Source: Roseiarcus sp963749715 (GTDB lineage Bacteria; Pseudomonadota; Alphaproteobacteria; Rhizobiales; Beijerinckiaceae). From it: DNA of 64,000 nucleotides. The position numbers and the translations under genes were made by a program. Shown one piece after another: positions 16,542 through 25,652 of the stretch. The stretch covers positions 1 through 64,000 of the forward strand of contig CAVVNR010000013.1 in NCBI GenBank assembly GCA_963749715.1, written 5' to 3'. The notes beneath the pieces are model-generated. The model did no database searches. It saw nothing but the letters and a program-made list of their open reading frames with translations, and was not told where the DNA came from. Positions within the stretch are counted from its first letter, which is position 1; each line of letters begins with the position of its first letter.

Positions 16542-18404
16542 ATGACCATAGCAATGACCCGCCGGACGGCGTTGAAGACCGCCGGGCTCGCCGCGCTCGC
16601 GACGCTCGCCGCGCGCCCGTTCGCCCTTGCCGACAACTCCGTCGAAACCCATGGCCTATCGTCGTTCGGCGATTTGGCGCTGCCGCGCGACTTCCCGCAC
16701 TTCGCCTATGTCAATCCCGAGGCGCCGACGGGCGGCCTTCTGTCGCTTCAGATCACTGGCACGAGCGGCAACCAGAACTTCGACACTTTCGATACACTCA
16801 ATATCTACGCCTGGAAGGGCAACGGCGCGGCCGGAATGTCGGCGACCTTCGACACGCTGATGACCGCGAACGGAGATGAGCCGGATTCGGTCTACGGCCT
16901 GCTCGCGCAATCGGTCAGGGTCTCGGACGACAAGCTCGACTATCAATTCCGGCTCAGGCCCGAGGCGCGCTTCCTGGACGGCTCAAGAGTGACCGCGGCC
17001 GACGTCGCCTTTTCGCTCAATGTGCTGAAGGAGAAGGGCCACCCAGTCTACGCCCAGCTTCTTAAGGAAGTGGATAAGGCGGATTCAGAGGGCGACGACA
17101 TCGTCCATGTGCGCTTTGTCGAGGGGCGCAGCCGCGACGCGCATCTGATCGTCGTCGGCATGCCGGTCTTCTCGGCGGCTTGGTGGAGCGGGCGCGATTT
17201 CACCGCCGCGACGCTCGACGCGCCGCTCGGCTCGGGCGCTTACAAAGTCAAGACGTTCGAGCAGGGCCGGTTCATCGAATATGCGCGCGATCCCAATTAT
17301 TGGGGCGCGAAATTGCCGGTCAATCTCGGCCAGAACAATTTCGACCGCCTGCGGTTCGAATATTATCGCGAGCGGCAGATCGCATTTGAGGCCTTCAAAG
17401 CCGGGGCGATCAACTATCACGAGGAATTCACCTCGCGATTTTGGGCGACGTCTTACGACTTTCCCGCCGCCAAGGACGGCCGGATCAAGAAGGAGGTTCT
17501 CCACAACGGCGCCCCTTCCAGCACCCAGGGCTGGTACATCAACACGCGTCGCGAGCAGTTCCGCGATCCGCGCATTCGGGAGGCGATCGGTCTTGCCTTC
17601 GATTTCGAATGGACCAACAAAAACATCATGTATTCGGCCTATAAGCGCATCGTCTCGTTCTTTCCGAATACCGACATGGAGGCCAAGGGCAAGCCCGGGC
17701 CCGACGAACTCACGCTGCTCGAGCCGTTCCGCGACAAGATTTCGCCATCTGCTTTCGATGACCCCTACACACCGCCGGTGAGCGACGGTTCCGGCAGCGA
17801 CCGAGCGCTCTTGAAGCAGGCCTTCGAGCTGCTCCTCTCGGCGGGCTGCAAACGCGACGGCGCCACGCTGCTGCTGCCGACCGGAAAGCCGCTAACGATC
17901 GAGTTCCTCGACAGCTCGAGCGCGCTGCAGCCGCACACGATGCCCTTCATCCAGAACCTTGCCAAGCTTGGTATCCAGGCGAACATTCGCATCGTGGACC
18001 CCGCGCAGTACAAGAGCCGCACCGATGCCTTCGATTTCGACGTCGTAACCACGGCTTTAGGCGGTTCGGTTACGCCGGGAGCTGATCTTCGCGTCGTCTA
18101 TACTTCCGCCGCGGCGGCCCAGAACGCTTCGCGCAATCTTGCTGGCGTCGCCGATCCGGTGGTCGATGCGCTGATCGAGACGATCGCGACCGCGAAATCG
18201 CGCACCGAGCTTAACACGGCGTGCCGGGCGCTTGATCGCGTTCTACGCGCCGGGCATTACTGGGTGCCGATGTGGTATCGCGACACGGCCTGGGTGGCCT
18301 ATTGGGACGCCTTCGCGCGACCGGAGCGCCAGCCCAAGCTCGGGACCGGCGCGCCCGGCACCTGGTGGTGGGACGAAGGGAAGGCCAAGACGATTGGACT
18401 CTGA
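16542..18404 (+). CDS. yejA: peptide ABC transporter substrate-binding protein (YejA-like)
   Basis: A 620-residue extracytoplasmic solute-binding protein of family 5. It has a twin-arginine-type leader (MTRRTALKTAGLAALATLA) ending near ARPFALA. FPHFAYVNPEAPTGGLL and SGNQNFDTFDTLNIY are typical of the YejA subgroup that feeds peptides such as microcin C to YejBEF. SVYGLLAQSVRVSDD and PLGSGAYKVKTFEQGRFIEYARDPNYWG are conserved family-5 blocks. ATG 16542 or 16554 could start translation. It heads a compact operon with two permeases and a double ATPase. Confidence 0.9.
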   Translation: MTIAMTRRTALKTAGLAALATLAARPFALADNSVETHGLSSFGDLALPRDFPHFAYVNPEAPTGGLLSLQITGTSGNQNFDTFDTLNIYAWKGNGAAGMSATFDTLMTANGDEPDSVYGLLAQSVRVSDDKLDYQFRLRPEARFLDGSRVTAADVAFSLNVLKEKGHPVYAQLLKEVDKADSEGDDIVHVRFVEGRSRDAHLIVVGMPVFSAAWWSGRDFTAATLDAPLGSGAYKVKTFEQGRFIEYARDPNYWGAKLPVNLGQNNFDRLRFEYYRERQIAFEAFKAGAINYHEEFTSRFWATSYDFPAAKDGRIKKEVLHNGAPSSTQGWYINTRREQFRDPRIREAIGLAFDFEWTNKNIMYSAYKRIVSFFPNTDMEAKGKPGPDELTLLEPFRDKISPSAFDDPYTPPVSDGSGSDRALLKQAFELLLSAGCKRDGATLLLPTGKPLTIEFLDSSSALQPHTMPFIQNLAKLGIQANIRIVDPAQYKSRTDAFDFDVVTTALGGSVTPGADLRVVYTSAAAAQNASRNLAGVADPVVDALIETIATAKSRTELNTACRALDRVLRAGHYWVPMWYRDTAWVAYWDAFARPERQPKLGTGAPGTWWWDEGKAKTIGL

Positions 18405-18447
18405 GAGGCGCTGGACGCTCTGCCCGGCGCGGACCGGCTGACTAGGC

Positions 18448-19548
18448 ATGCTCGCCTATATCCTGCGCCGCCTTTTGCTGATGGTCCCGACGATCCTCGG
18501 GATCATGGCGGTCTCGTTCGCGATCGTCCAATTCGTGCCGGGCGGCCCGGTCGAGCGGGCGATCGCGCAACTGCAGGGCGCCGACCAGAGCTCGACGGCG
18601 CAATTCGGCGGCGGAGGCGGTCAAATAGGTTCCGGCGCCGCGCAGGCTGGCGGCGACATCTCCTCGCGCTATCGCGGCTCGCAGGGCCTCGATCCGAAAT
18701 TCATCAAAGAGCTCGAGAAGCAATACGGCTTCGACAAGCCGGCGCTGGAGCGGTTCTGGATTCTGGTGCGCGACTATTCAACCTTCAACTTCGGCAAGAG
18801 CTATTATCGCGACGTTCCGGTGCTCGAGCTGATCAAAGAGAAGCTGCCGGTCTCAATCTCGCTCGGCATGTGGATGACGGTGATCTCCTATGCGATCTCA
18901 ATCCCGCTCGGCGTGAGAAAGGCGGTCAAGGACGGCTCGCGCTTCGACACCGTCACTTCCGCTCTGGTCATCTTCGGCTACGCCATTCCAAGCTTCCTGT
19001 TCGCGGTGTTGCTGGTCGTGCTGTTCTGCGGCGGCTCGTTCTGGCAGATTTTTCCGCTGCGCGGGCTGACGTCGGACAATTTTGCCGATCTGGGCTGGCC
19101 GCACAAGATTCTCGACTACCTTTGGCATATCACGCTGCCGGTGACGTCCCTGGTGCTGGGCGCCTTCGCCACCTCGACGCTCCTGACCAAGAATTCCTTT
19201 CTCGACGAGATCAAGAAGGCCTACGTGCAGACCGCGCGCATGAAGGGCCTGACCGAGCGGCGCGTGCTCTACGGCCACGTGTTTCGCAACGCGATGCTGA
19301 TCGTGATCGCCGGGTTCCCGGGCGCGTTCATCGGCGCGTTCTTCACCGGCTCGCTTTTGATCGAGCAGGTGTTCTCGCTCGATGGTCTGGGTTATCTCTC
19401 CTACAATTCTCTCATTCAGCGCGATTATCCGGTGGTGCTCGCCAATCTTTATATTTTCGCGCTGATTGGACTTGTGGTGAACCTCATTTCCGACCTCACA
19501 TACACTTGGATCGATCCGCGTATCGATTTCGAAACCCGCGAGGTGTGA
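18448..19548 (+). CDS. yejB: peptide ABC transporter permease YejB
   Basis: A 366-residue inner-membrane permease. It opens with MLAYILRRLLLMVPTILGIM, the usual first helix of DppB/OppB-type permeases. A Gly/Gln-rich periplasmic insert lies at about residues 45-70, typical of YejB. The EAA cytoplasmic loop is visible near LTERRVLYGHVFRNAML. Its stop overlaps the yejE start in TGATG, so translation is coupled. Confidence 0.92.
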   Translation: MLAYILRRLLLMVPTILGIMAVSFAIVQFVPGGPVERAIAQLQGADQSSTAQFGGGGGQIGSGAAQAGGDISSRYRGSQGLDPKFIKELEKQYGFDKPALERFWILVRDYSTFNFGKSYYRDVPVLELIKEKLPVSISLGMWMTVISYAISIPLGVRKAVKDGSRFDTVTSALVIFGYAIPSFLFAVLLVVLFCGGSFWQIFPLRGLTSDNFADLGWPHKILDYLWHITLPVTSLVLGAFATSTLLTKNSFLDEIKKAYVQTARMKGLTERRVLYGHVFRNAMLIVIAGFPGAFIGAFFTGSLLIEQVFSLDGLGYLSYNSLIQRDYPVVLANLYIFALIGLVVNLISDLTYTWIDPRIDFETREV

Positions 19549-20795
19549 TGGCGACCGAGCCCATCACGGCCCCTCACCCCAACCCTCTCCCGCAAGCGGG
19601 AGAGGGGGCGCAACCCCTTCTCCCGCTTGCGGGAGAAGGTGGCCCGGAGGGCCGGATGAGGGCCAGCGCCAACGTCGAGCGCCGCCCTTGGCTGTCGCCG
19701 ATGAACCGTCGGCGGCTCGACAATTTCCGGCGCAACAAGAGAGGCGCCTGGTCGCTGCGCATTTTTCTCGTCCTGTTCGTCGCTTCGCTGTTCGCCGAGT
19801 TTATCGCCAACGACCGGCCGCTGATCGCCTCCTATAAGGGGGAGATCCTGCTTCCAGTGTTCTTCGATTACCCCGAGGACAAGTTCGGCGGCTTCCAGGC
19901 GCGCGCCGACTTTCGCGATCCTTTTGTGGCCGACGAGATCAAGGCGCACGGCTGGATGGTCTGGCCCCCGATCCGCTTCGCCAACTCGACCACCATCCTC
20001 AACCCGCCGACGCCGCTGCCGACGCCCCCGACCTGGATGCTGAGCAACGCCGAATGCCGCGCGGCGCTGGAGAGGCAAGGCCTGAAGGACGGTGCGCCAG
20101 TCCACCCCTGCCACGCGCTCGAACCGCTGTGGCTCGGCTCCGATCAGGACGGGCACGACATCGTCGCCCGGCTCATCTACGGCTTTCGCATCTCAATATT
20201 GTTCGGCCTGACGCTGGCCGGAGTCTCGTCCGTGATCGGCGTCTTTGCCGGCGCGGTGCAGGGCTATTTCGGCGGCTGGCTGGACCTCACGATGCAGCGG
20301 GTCATCGAAATCTGGTCGTCGCTGCCGCATCTCTATATCCTCATCATTCTCTCGGCCATCCTCGCGCCGAGCTTTTTCGTTCTGCTGACGATCCTGCTGC
20401 TATTCTCCTGGGTTAGCCTCGTGCACCTGGTCAGGGCCGAGTTCTTGCGCGCGCGCAACTTCGAATATGTCAACGCCGCGCGCGCCCTTGGCCTCTCGAA
20501 CGCCAAGATCATCGTCAAGCACGTGCTGCCGAACGCGATGGTGGCGACACTGACCTTCCTGCCGTTCATCGTCAATTCCTCGATCAGCACACTGACCTCG
20601 CTCGACTTCCTGGGGCTGGGCATGCCGCCAGGCTCGCCCTCGCTCGGCGAACTCCTCCTGCAAGGCAAGTCCAACCTGTCGGCGCCGTGGATCGGTCTCT
20701 CCGCCTTCGCCGTGACCGCGCTGATGCTGTCGCTGCTCATCTTCATCGGCGAAGCGGTGCGCGACGCCTTCGACCCGAGAAAGACCTTCTCGTGA
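19548..20795 (+). CDS. yejE: peptide ABC transporter permease YejE
   Basis: The second permease of the yej transporter. The conserved body begins LSPMNRRRLDNFRRNKRGAW and continues through FLVLFVASLFAEFIAND. The EAA loop is NAARALGLSNAKIIVKHVLP. From ATG 19548 the first 40 residues come from a palindromic repeat (PHPNPLPQAGEGA and LLPLAGEGGPEGR) and are not part of the family. ATG 19656, with GGAGG five bases upstream and supplied by the repeat itself, or ATG 19701 would give a normal protein. The predicted length is 415 residues from 19548 or 379 from 19656. Confidence 0.88.
   Translation: MATEPITAPHPNPLPQAGEGAQPLLPLAGEGGPEGRMRASANVERRPWLSPMNRRRLDNFRRNKRGAWSLRIFLVLFVASLFAEFIANDRPLIASYKGEILLPVFFDYPEDKFGGFQARADFRDPFVADEIKAHGWMVWPPIRFANSTTILNPPTPLPTPPTWMLSNAECRAALERQGLKDGAPVHPCHALEPLWLGSDQDGHDIVARLIYGFRISILFGLTLAGVSSVIGVFAGAVQGYFGGWLDLTMQRVIEIWSSLPHLYILIILSAILAPSFFVLLTILLLFSWVSLVHLVRAEFLRARNFEYVNAARALGLSNAKIIVKHVLPNAMVATLTFLPFIVNSSISTLTSLDFLGLGMPPGSPSLGELLLQGKSNLSAPWIGLSAFAVTALMLSLLIFIGEAVRDAFDPRKTFS
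19568..19664. repeat. palindromic REP-like element inside the yejE start region
   Basis: Two adjacent hairpins: CCCTCTCCCGCAAGCGGGAG followed by TTCTCCCGCTTGCGGGAGAA, with flanking CCTCACCCCAACC and GGCCGGATGAGGGCC. This is the common alphaproteobacterial dispersed palindrome, which normally sits between genes. Here it lies between the yejB stop and the conserved start of yejE and remains open in the yejE frame. A related copy is at 48640-48755. Confidence 0.85.
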
Positions 20796-22422
20796 GCGAG
20801 GGCGACCCGCTCCTCGATGTGCGCGAGCTCTCGATCGCTTTCGCACAAGGGAGCGAACGCAGGACGGTCGTCGATCGCGTCTCCTTCCGGCTGATGAAGG
20901 GGCGCGCGCTGGCGCTGGTCGGCAAATCCGGATCGGGCAAGACGGTTACCGCCCAGGCCATCGTGCGTCTGCTCCCGCAGCCCGCTGCAAGCTATCCGAG
21001 CGGGGAGATTTTTTTCGCGGGCGGGACGTGCTCAAGATGTCCGACGACGAATTGCGCGCCATGCGCGGCTCCGCCGTGACCATGGTGTTTCAGGAGCCGA
21101 TGACCTCGCTCAATCCGCTGCACACGATCGAGCGGCAGATCGGCGAGATCATCGCCCTCCATCGCGGCCGCGCCGCGGCGACGAGGGAGCGGATCGTCGC
21201 GCTTCTGACCGAGGTCGGCATCGCCGACCCGGCGTCGCGCCTTGGCGCCTATCCCCATCAGCTCTCCGGCGGGCAGCGCCAGCGGGTGATGATCGCGATG
21301 GCGCTCGCGAATCGTCCCGATTTGCTGATCGCCGATGAGCCAACGACCGCTCTCGACGTCACCGTGCAGGCTCAGATCCTCAAGCTGCTCAAGGACCTGC
21401 AGCTGAAGCTCGGCATGGCGATGCTGTTCATCACCCATGACCTCAACGTCGTGAGGCGGATCGCCGACGACGTGCTGGTCATGCGGCAGGGCAAGATCGT
21501 CGAGGCCGGCGAGACGGCGCGGGTATTCGCCGATCCGCGCCATCCCTATACTCGCGCGCTCCTAGCCGCCGAGCCCAAGGGCGATCCGCCGGCAGCCGAC
21601 CGATCGGCGCCGACGTTGGCGAGCACGGAGGGCCTGCGCGTCTGGTTTCCGATCCGGAAGGGGTTCCTGCGCCGCACCGTCGCTCATGTCAAAGCGGTCG
21701 ACGGCGTTTCGCTCGCGGTCCGCGAGGGGCAGACCGTCGGCGTCGTCGGCGAATCCGGTTCGGGCAAGACCACGCTGGGCCTGGCGATCCTGAGGCTCAT
21801 CCGGTCTGAAGGACCGATCGTCTACTGCGGACGCGCGATCGACGGCCTCAATTCGAAGGCTATGCGGCCGCTCAGGCGGGAGATGCAAATCGTCTTCCAG
21901 GACCCGTATGGTTCGCTTTCGCCCCGGATGTCGGTGGTCGAGATCGTCGAGGAAGGGCTGATCGCCCAGGGGGCGAAGATGAGCGCCGCCGAGCGGCGTC
22001 GCGTCGCCGAGCGGGCGCTCGCCGACACCGGCCTCGATCCGTCGACGCTCGACCGCTACCCACACGAGTTCTCCGGCGGGCAACGTCAGCGCATCGCGAT
22101 CGCCCGGGCGATGGCGCTCGATCCCAGGTTCGTCGTGCTCGACGAGCCGACATCGGCGCTCGACATGTCGATCCAGGCGCAGATCGTCGATCTGCTGCGC
22201 GATTTGCAGCGCCGCCGCAATCTCGCCTATCTCTTCATTTCGCACGACTTGAGAGTCGTCCGCGCGCTGGCGAGCGACATCATTGTCTTGCGGCGGGGAA
22301 AGGTGGTCGAAAGCGGGGAGGCGCGGGAAGTGTTCGGCGCGCCGCAGAACGACTATACGCGGGCGCTGTTCGCGGCCGCTTTCGCCAACGAGGCGACGCT
22401 GTCGAGCGTCGTGAGTCAGTGA
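20792..22422 (+). CDS. yejF: peptide ABC transporter double ATPase YejF (one-base frameshift)
   Basis: An ATP-binding subunit with two nucleotide-binding domains, about 543 residues after correction. Domain 1 has Walker A GKSGSGKT, signature LSGGQRQRV and Walker B LLIADEPTTALD. Domain 2 has GESGSGKTTLG, FSGGQRQRIAIARAMA and VVLDEPTSALD. GTG 20792 overlaps the yejE stop. The frame breaks near 21007-21025, just after PSGEIFF. One missing base, either in the run of seven Ts (21008-21014) or in the GGGCGGG stretch, would restore continuity with DVLKMSDDELRAMRG. A homopolymer error is the likeliest explanation. Confidence 0.88.
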
Positions 22423-22649
22423 GCGAGGCAAAGATGGTTCACAGCCCCTTCACCACCCCGCGGACTTGATCTGGTGGTCGCGTGGTCCCCCTCTCCCGCG
22501 AACACCCCGTCTGCCTGGGCCGGCGTGGACGAGGGGTTGGCTGCGCCCTATGATGAGGCGGAGGCGCGGCCGCTGGTCGAGGCGGCTAGGAGTGGGGTGG
22601 CGATTTAAACGGGGCACGTTCTGTAGGACGAGGTCAATGGAGATTGATC

Positions 22650-23217
22650 GTGACCAAACTGGAGAAGAGAATTCATTCGGCTATGTTGAGCGCACATAAA
22701 GAATATTTAGCAATGACAGATTACTGGTTGTCTCACGCCCCGGAAAGTTACATTACTGTTATGATTGCGCAGGCGGTTACCAAGCTTGGATATAACGTAT
22801 ATATTGATACCTCTCTAAAGAAAATACTTAATGATCAAAATAAAAATCAACGCGGTAATAAGAAAAAATTATCGCCTTCGCTTTCGAAGCGATCAGATAT
22901 TTCGGTTGTGTTTAAGTCAAAGCGGGAGAACTCTAGCTGCGATTGAAGTAAAGAGAGCAGCATATTACTTTGACCCAGTTCGTAGGGACACGGAAAAATT
23001 AGACCAGTTAATTGGGGTAGAAGGTGGGGCAAAAAATGGATACGTAGTTGCGTACTCAGAAGCAAAGTACCACGAAAAGAAGGATACCTTGGAAAATCGA
23101 TTTGCTAATTGGGCAAAGAAAGCTAATTGGGCGCTCGTGTCGTACCACACCGACCCTTTGGGGGACGATGAACATTGGGTGTGGGGATTTTGCATCCTCA
23201 GAAGCCAAAAGGTCTAG
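22650..23217 (+). CDS. AT-rich PD-(D/E)XK-like protein (one-base frameshift)
   Basis: About 188 residues encoded in DNA far richer in A/T than its surroundings, which suggests recent transfer. GTG 22650 has GGAG seven bases upstream. An N-terminal helical part (LEKRIHSAMLSAHKEYLAMTDY) is followed by a candidate nuclease core. An Asp strand (KRSDISVVFKSK) and then AAIEVKRA resemble the D...(D/E)xK signature. The frame breaks at GAACTC (22928-22933). Deleting one A restores SKRETLAAIEVKRA and a single frame to TAG 23215-23217. I do not recognise a named family and see no partner methyltransferase. A degenerate restriction-type nuclease or a hypothetical regulator are possibilities. Confidence 0.6.
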
Positions 23218-23367
23218 AGTTGTCCATCCCAAAATCGCCGTTTAAACTGTCTGATATCGACCGATCCCCCTGGCACCCCTGCGCTCGGCCCTTGACCATC
23301 GCGGTATTGGCGTCGCCGCGCTGGATGCGCTTTGGCGGCATGACAGGCTCATCGGCGAGGCGCTGAA
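23218..23367 (+). other. possible 3' end of an interrupted gene
   Basis: About 35 codons upstream of deoB read LRSALDHRGIGVAALDALWR then HDRLIGEALK, which looks more protein-like than its alternative frames. It begins where the AT-rich insert ends. It could be the tail of a gene displaced by the insert. I cannot name it. Confidence 0.25.
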
Positions 23368-24593
23368 ATGGCCCGCGCCATCCTCATCGTCCTCAATTCG
23401 GTCGGCTGCGGCGGCGCGGAGGACGCGAAGGCCTATGGCGACGAGGGCGCCGACACGCTTGGCCATATCGCCGAGGCTTGCGCTGATGGGCAGGGCGATC
23501 GCGATGGATTAAGGCGCGGGCCACTAAGACTGCCACGCCTGGAGTCGCTCGGGTTGGCCACTCAATGAAGGCTTCGACCGGCCGCCCGCCGCCGGGCTTC
23601 GCACTTCCCGAATCGCGCGGCCAATGGGGTTTCGGCGTCGAGACTTCGCGCGGCAAGGATACCCCGTCCGGACACTGGGAGCTTGCGGGAACGCCGGTCG
23701 ATTTCGACTGGGGCTATTTCCCCGAGACGATCCCCGCTTTTCCGCAGGCGTTGACTTCCGCGCTTGTCGGCGAAGGCAAGCTCACTGGGATTCTCGCCAA
23801 TCGACATGCCTCGGGCACGGCAGTGATCGCGGACTACGGCGAAGAGCACCTGCGAACGCTGAAGCCCATCTGCTACACCTCCGCCGACTCGGTGCTGCAG
23901 ATCGCCGCGCATGAGCAAGCCTTCGGGCTTGAGCGGCTCTACGACCTATGCCGAATCGCTCGCCGGCTCTGCGATCCGCTCAACATCGGGCGTGTCATTG
24001 CCCGGCCATTTGTCGGCGCAAGCGCCAAGGACTTTGTCCGCACCGCCAACCGCAAGGATTTCGCGGTCTCCCCGCCGGACGGCAATCTCTTGCAGCGGGC
24101 GGCGCGTGCGGGCCGAGCGGTCGTTTCGATCGGCAAGATCGGCGACATCTTCGCCCATCGCGACACCGGGGACGAGCGCAAGGGCAAGAGCAACGACGGC
24201 AACGTCGACCTTCTGATCGATGCGCTCAAGACGACTGGCGAGCGCGGTCTCGTCCTCGTCAATCTGGTCGACTTCGACACCGAATGGGGCCACCGGCGCG
24301 ACGTTCCGGGCTACGCGGCCTGCCTTGAGGCTTTCGATGCGCGCCTCAGCGAAATCGAAGCGGCGCTGCGCCCGCAAGATTTTTGCGTCATTACCGCAGA
24401 CCATGGCAACGATCCGACCTTCCGAGGCTTCGATCACACGCGCGAGCACGTCCCTATCCTCGCCTTCGGCGCGGGCGCTCCTGCCGGGCCGATAGGCGCG
24501 CGGTCGAGCCTCGCTGACGTCGCCGAGACGATGGCGGTCAAACTCGGCCTGCCGCGCGGACCGCGTGGGACGCCCTGGGCCGCTGGACAGTGA
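23368..24593 (+). CDS. deoB: phosphopentomutase (one-base frameshift)
   Basis: An alkaline-phosphatase-superfamily enzyme of about 408 residues interconverting (deoxy)ribose 1- and 5-phosphate in nucleoside salvage. Blocks seen are GDEGADTLGHIAEAC, SRGKDTPSGHWELAG, VVSIGKIGDIFAHRDTG and ITADHGNDPTFRGFDHTREHVP (metal-binding Asp and His). The first frame ends at TGA 23566-23568; one missing base near 23555-23565 joins it to MKASTGRPPPG. The usual metal-binding Asp of the N-terminal LDSxG motif reads Asn (IVLNSVGCGG), from AATTC where GATTC is expected. I suspect a base-call error because the rest is well conserved. Confidence 0.85.
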
Positions 24594-24754
24594 CCAGACG
24601 CGCCCGCTCGTTGCAGGATATCCCGCGTTGCGCGGGCCAGCGGAAACCGTCATAAGCTCTCCTCATCATCCGGCCAGCAATGGCTCAACGAGCGCGCGGT
24701 CGCCGCCGCGAGGCTTCGCCAGGGTTCGACTTCGCTGAAGTGACGGAGGCCGTC

Positions 24755-25078
24755 ATGTCCGATGCATTCCAGGATCGTGAGAACACGTTCGAAAAGCAGT
24801 TCGCCCACGACGAGGATCTGCACTTCAAGGCGGTCGCCCGGCGCAACAAGGCGCTGGCGCTCTGGGTCGCCGGCATGAAGAAGCTCTCTCAGACGGACGC
24901 GGAAAAATACGCCAGCGCCTTCGTCGCCGCGCAAGTCGGCAAGAGCGACGCCGACGTCGCCGCCGCGCTGAAAGCGGACTTCGACCGTGGCGATATCGAC
25001 GTCTCCGATCACCGTCTGAGCAAGAAGATGGGCGAGGAGATGGCGGAAGCGGCCGCGTCGGTCAAAGCCGGCAAATAG
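24755..25078 (+). CDS. DUF1476 protein (ATP synthase zeta-subunit-like inhibitor)
   Basis: A protein of about 107 residues of the alphaproteobacterial DUF1476 family, whose characterised members (zeta subunit) bind and inhibit F1-ATPase. Family blocks are ENTFEKQFAHDEDLHFKAVARRNK near the N-terminus and VSDHRLSKKMGEEM near the end. ATG 24755 is preceded by GACGGAGG, a good ribosome-binding site; the open frame extends upstream without similarity. Role as an ATPase inhibitor is inferred from the family. Confidence 0.88.
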   Translation: MSDAFQDRENTFEKQFAHDEDLHFKAVARRNKALALWVAGMKKLSQTDAEKYASAFVAAQVGKSDADVAAALKADFDRGDIDVSDHRLSKKMGEEMAEAAASVKAGK

Positions 25079-25130
25079 CCCGCCCTTCCCCGATTGCGGG
25101 ATGGGCCATGGGGCCTGATGAGTGGGTGCG

Positions 25131-25640
25131 CTAACTTCCCGCGGGACGAGCGAGCGGTCCGAACGTCGCCGCGACGGTCTCGTAGACCTCGCGCTTGAAG
25201 GGCACGACAAGCTCGGGTAGCCGTTCGAAGCGCTCCCAGCGCCACTCGTCGAACTCGGCGTCGTGCGCGCCGTCGGCCGGGTGGCGCACGTCAATTTCCT
25301 TGTCCGCGCCGAGGAAGCGAAACAGGAACCACTTCTGGGTCTGGCCGCGATAGCGTCCGCTCCACCGTCCGCGCGCGCCCTCGGGCAAGTCATATTTGAG
25401 CCAGCGCGGCAGCTCGGCGATCAATTCTACCGAGCGCACGCTGGTCTCCTCCCACAGCTCCCGTTTGGCTGCGGCGAGCGGCAGCTCGCCCGGGTCGATT
25501 CCGCCCTGCGGCATCTGCCAAGATCGGGCGTCCAGGAGCTCCGCCCCGCGCTTGCGCCTGCGATGGCCGATGAACGCGTCGCCAGCGCGGTTGATCAGCG
25601 CGACGCCAACGCAGGGCCGATACGGCAGATCGCGGCTCAT
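25131..25640 (-). CDS. rppH: RNA pyrophosphohydrolase
   Basis: A 169-residue Nudix hydrolase that removes pyrophosphate from mRNA 5' ends to trigger decay. It starts YRPCVGVALINRAGDAFIG, a typical RppH/IalA opening. The Nudix box is GGIDPGELPLAAAKRELWEE followed by TS. The C-terminal DEWRWERFERLPELVVPFKR is conserved. It lies 12 bases downstream of the divergent polysaccharide deacetylase gene on the same strand, a common Rhizobiales arrangement. Confidence 0.93.
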   Translation of the reverse strand: MSRDLPYRPCVGVALINRAGDAFIGHRRRKRGAELLDARSWQMPQGGIDPGELPLAAAKRELWEETSVRSVELIAELPRWLKYDLPEGARGRWSGRYRGQTQKWFLFRFLGADKEIDVRHPADGAHDAEFDEWRWERFERLPELVVPFKREVYETVAATFGPLARPAGS

Positions 25641-25652
25641 GCGATCATCGGC

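Noticed and set aside
16531..16560. TTGACA before yejA as a promoter
   Set aside because: No -10-like hexamer at the proper distance, and the start codons lie in the spacer.
22423..22649. Open stretch after the yejF stop ending GVAI as a gene end
   Set aside because: It is in the yejF frame and resembles a protein tail, but has no start, no known family and only about 55 codons.
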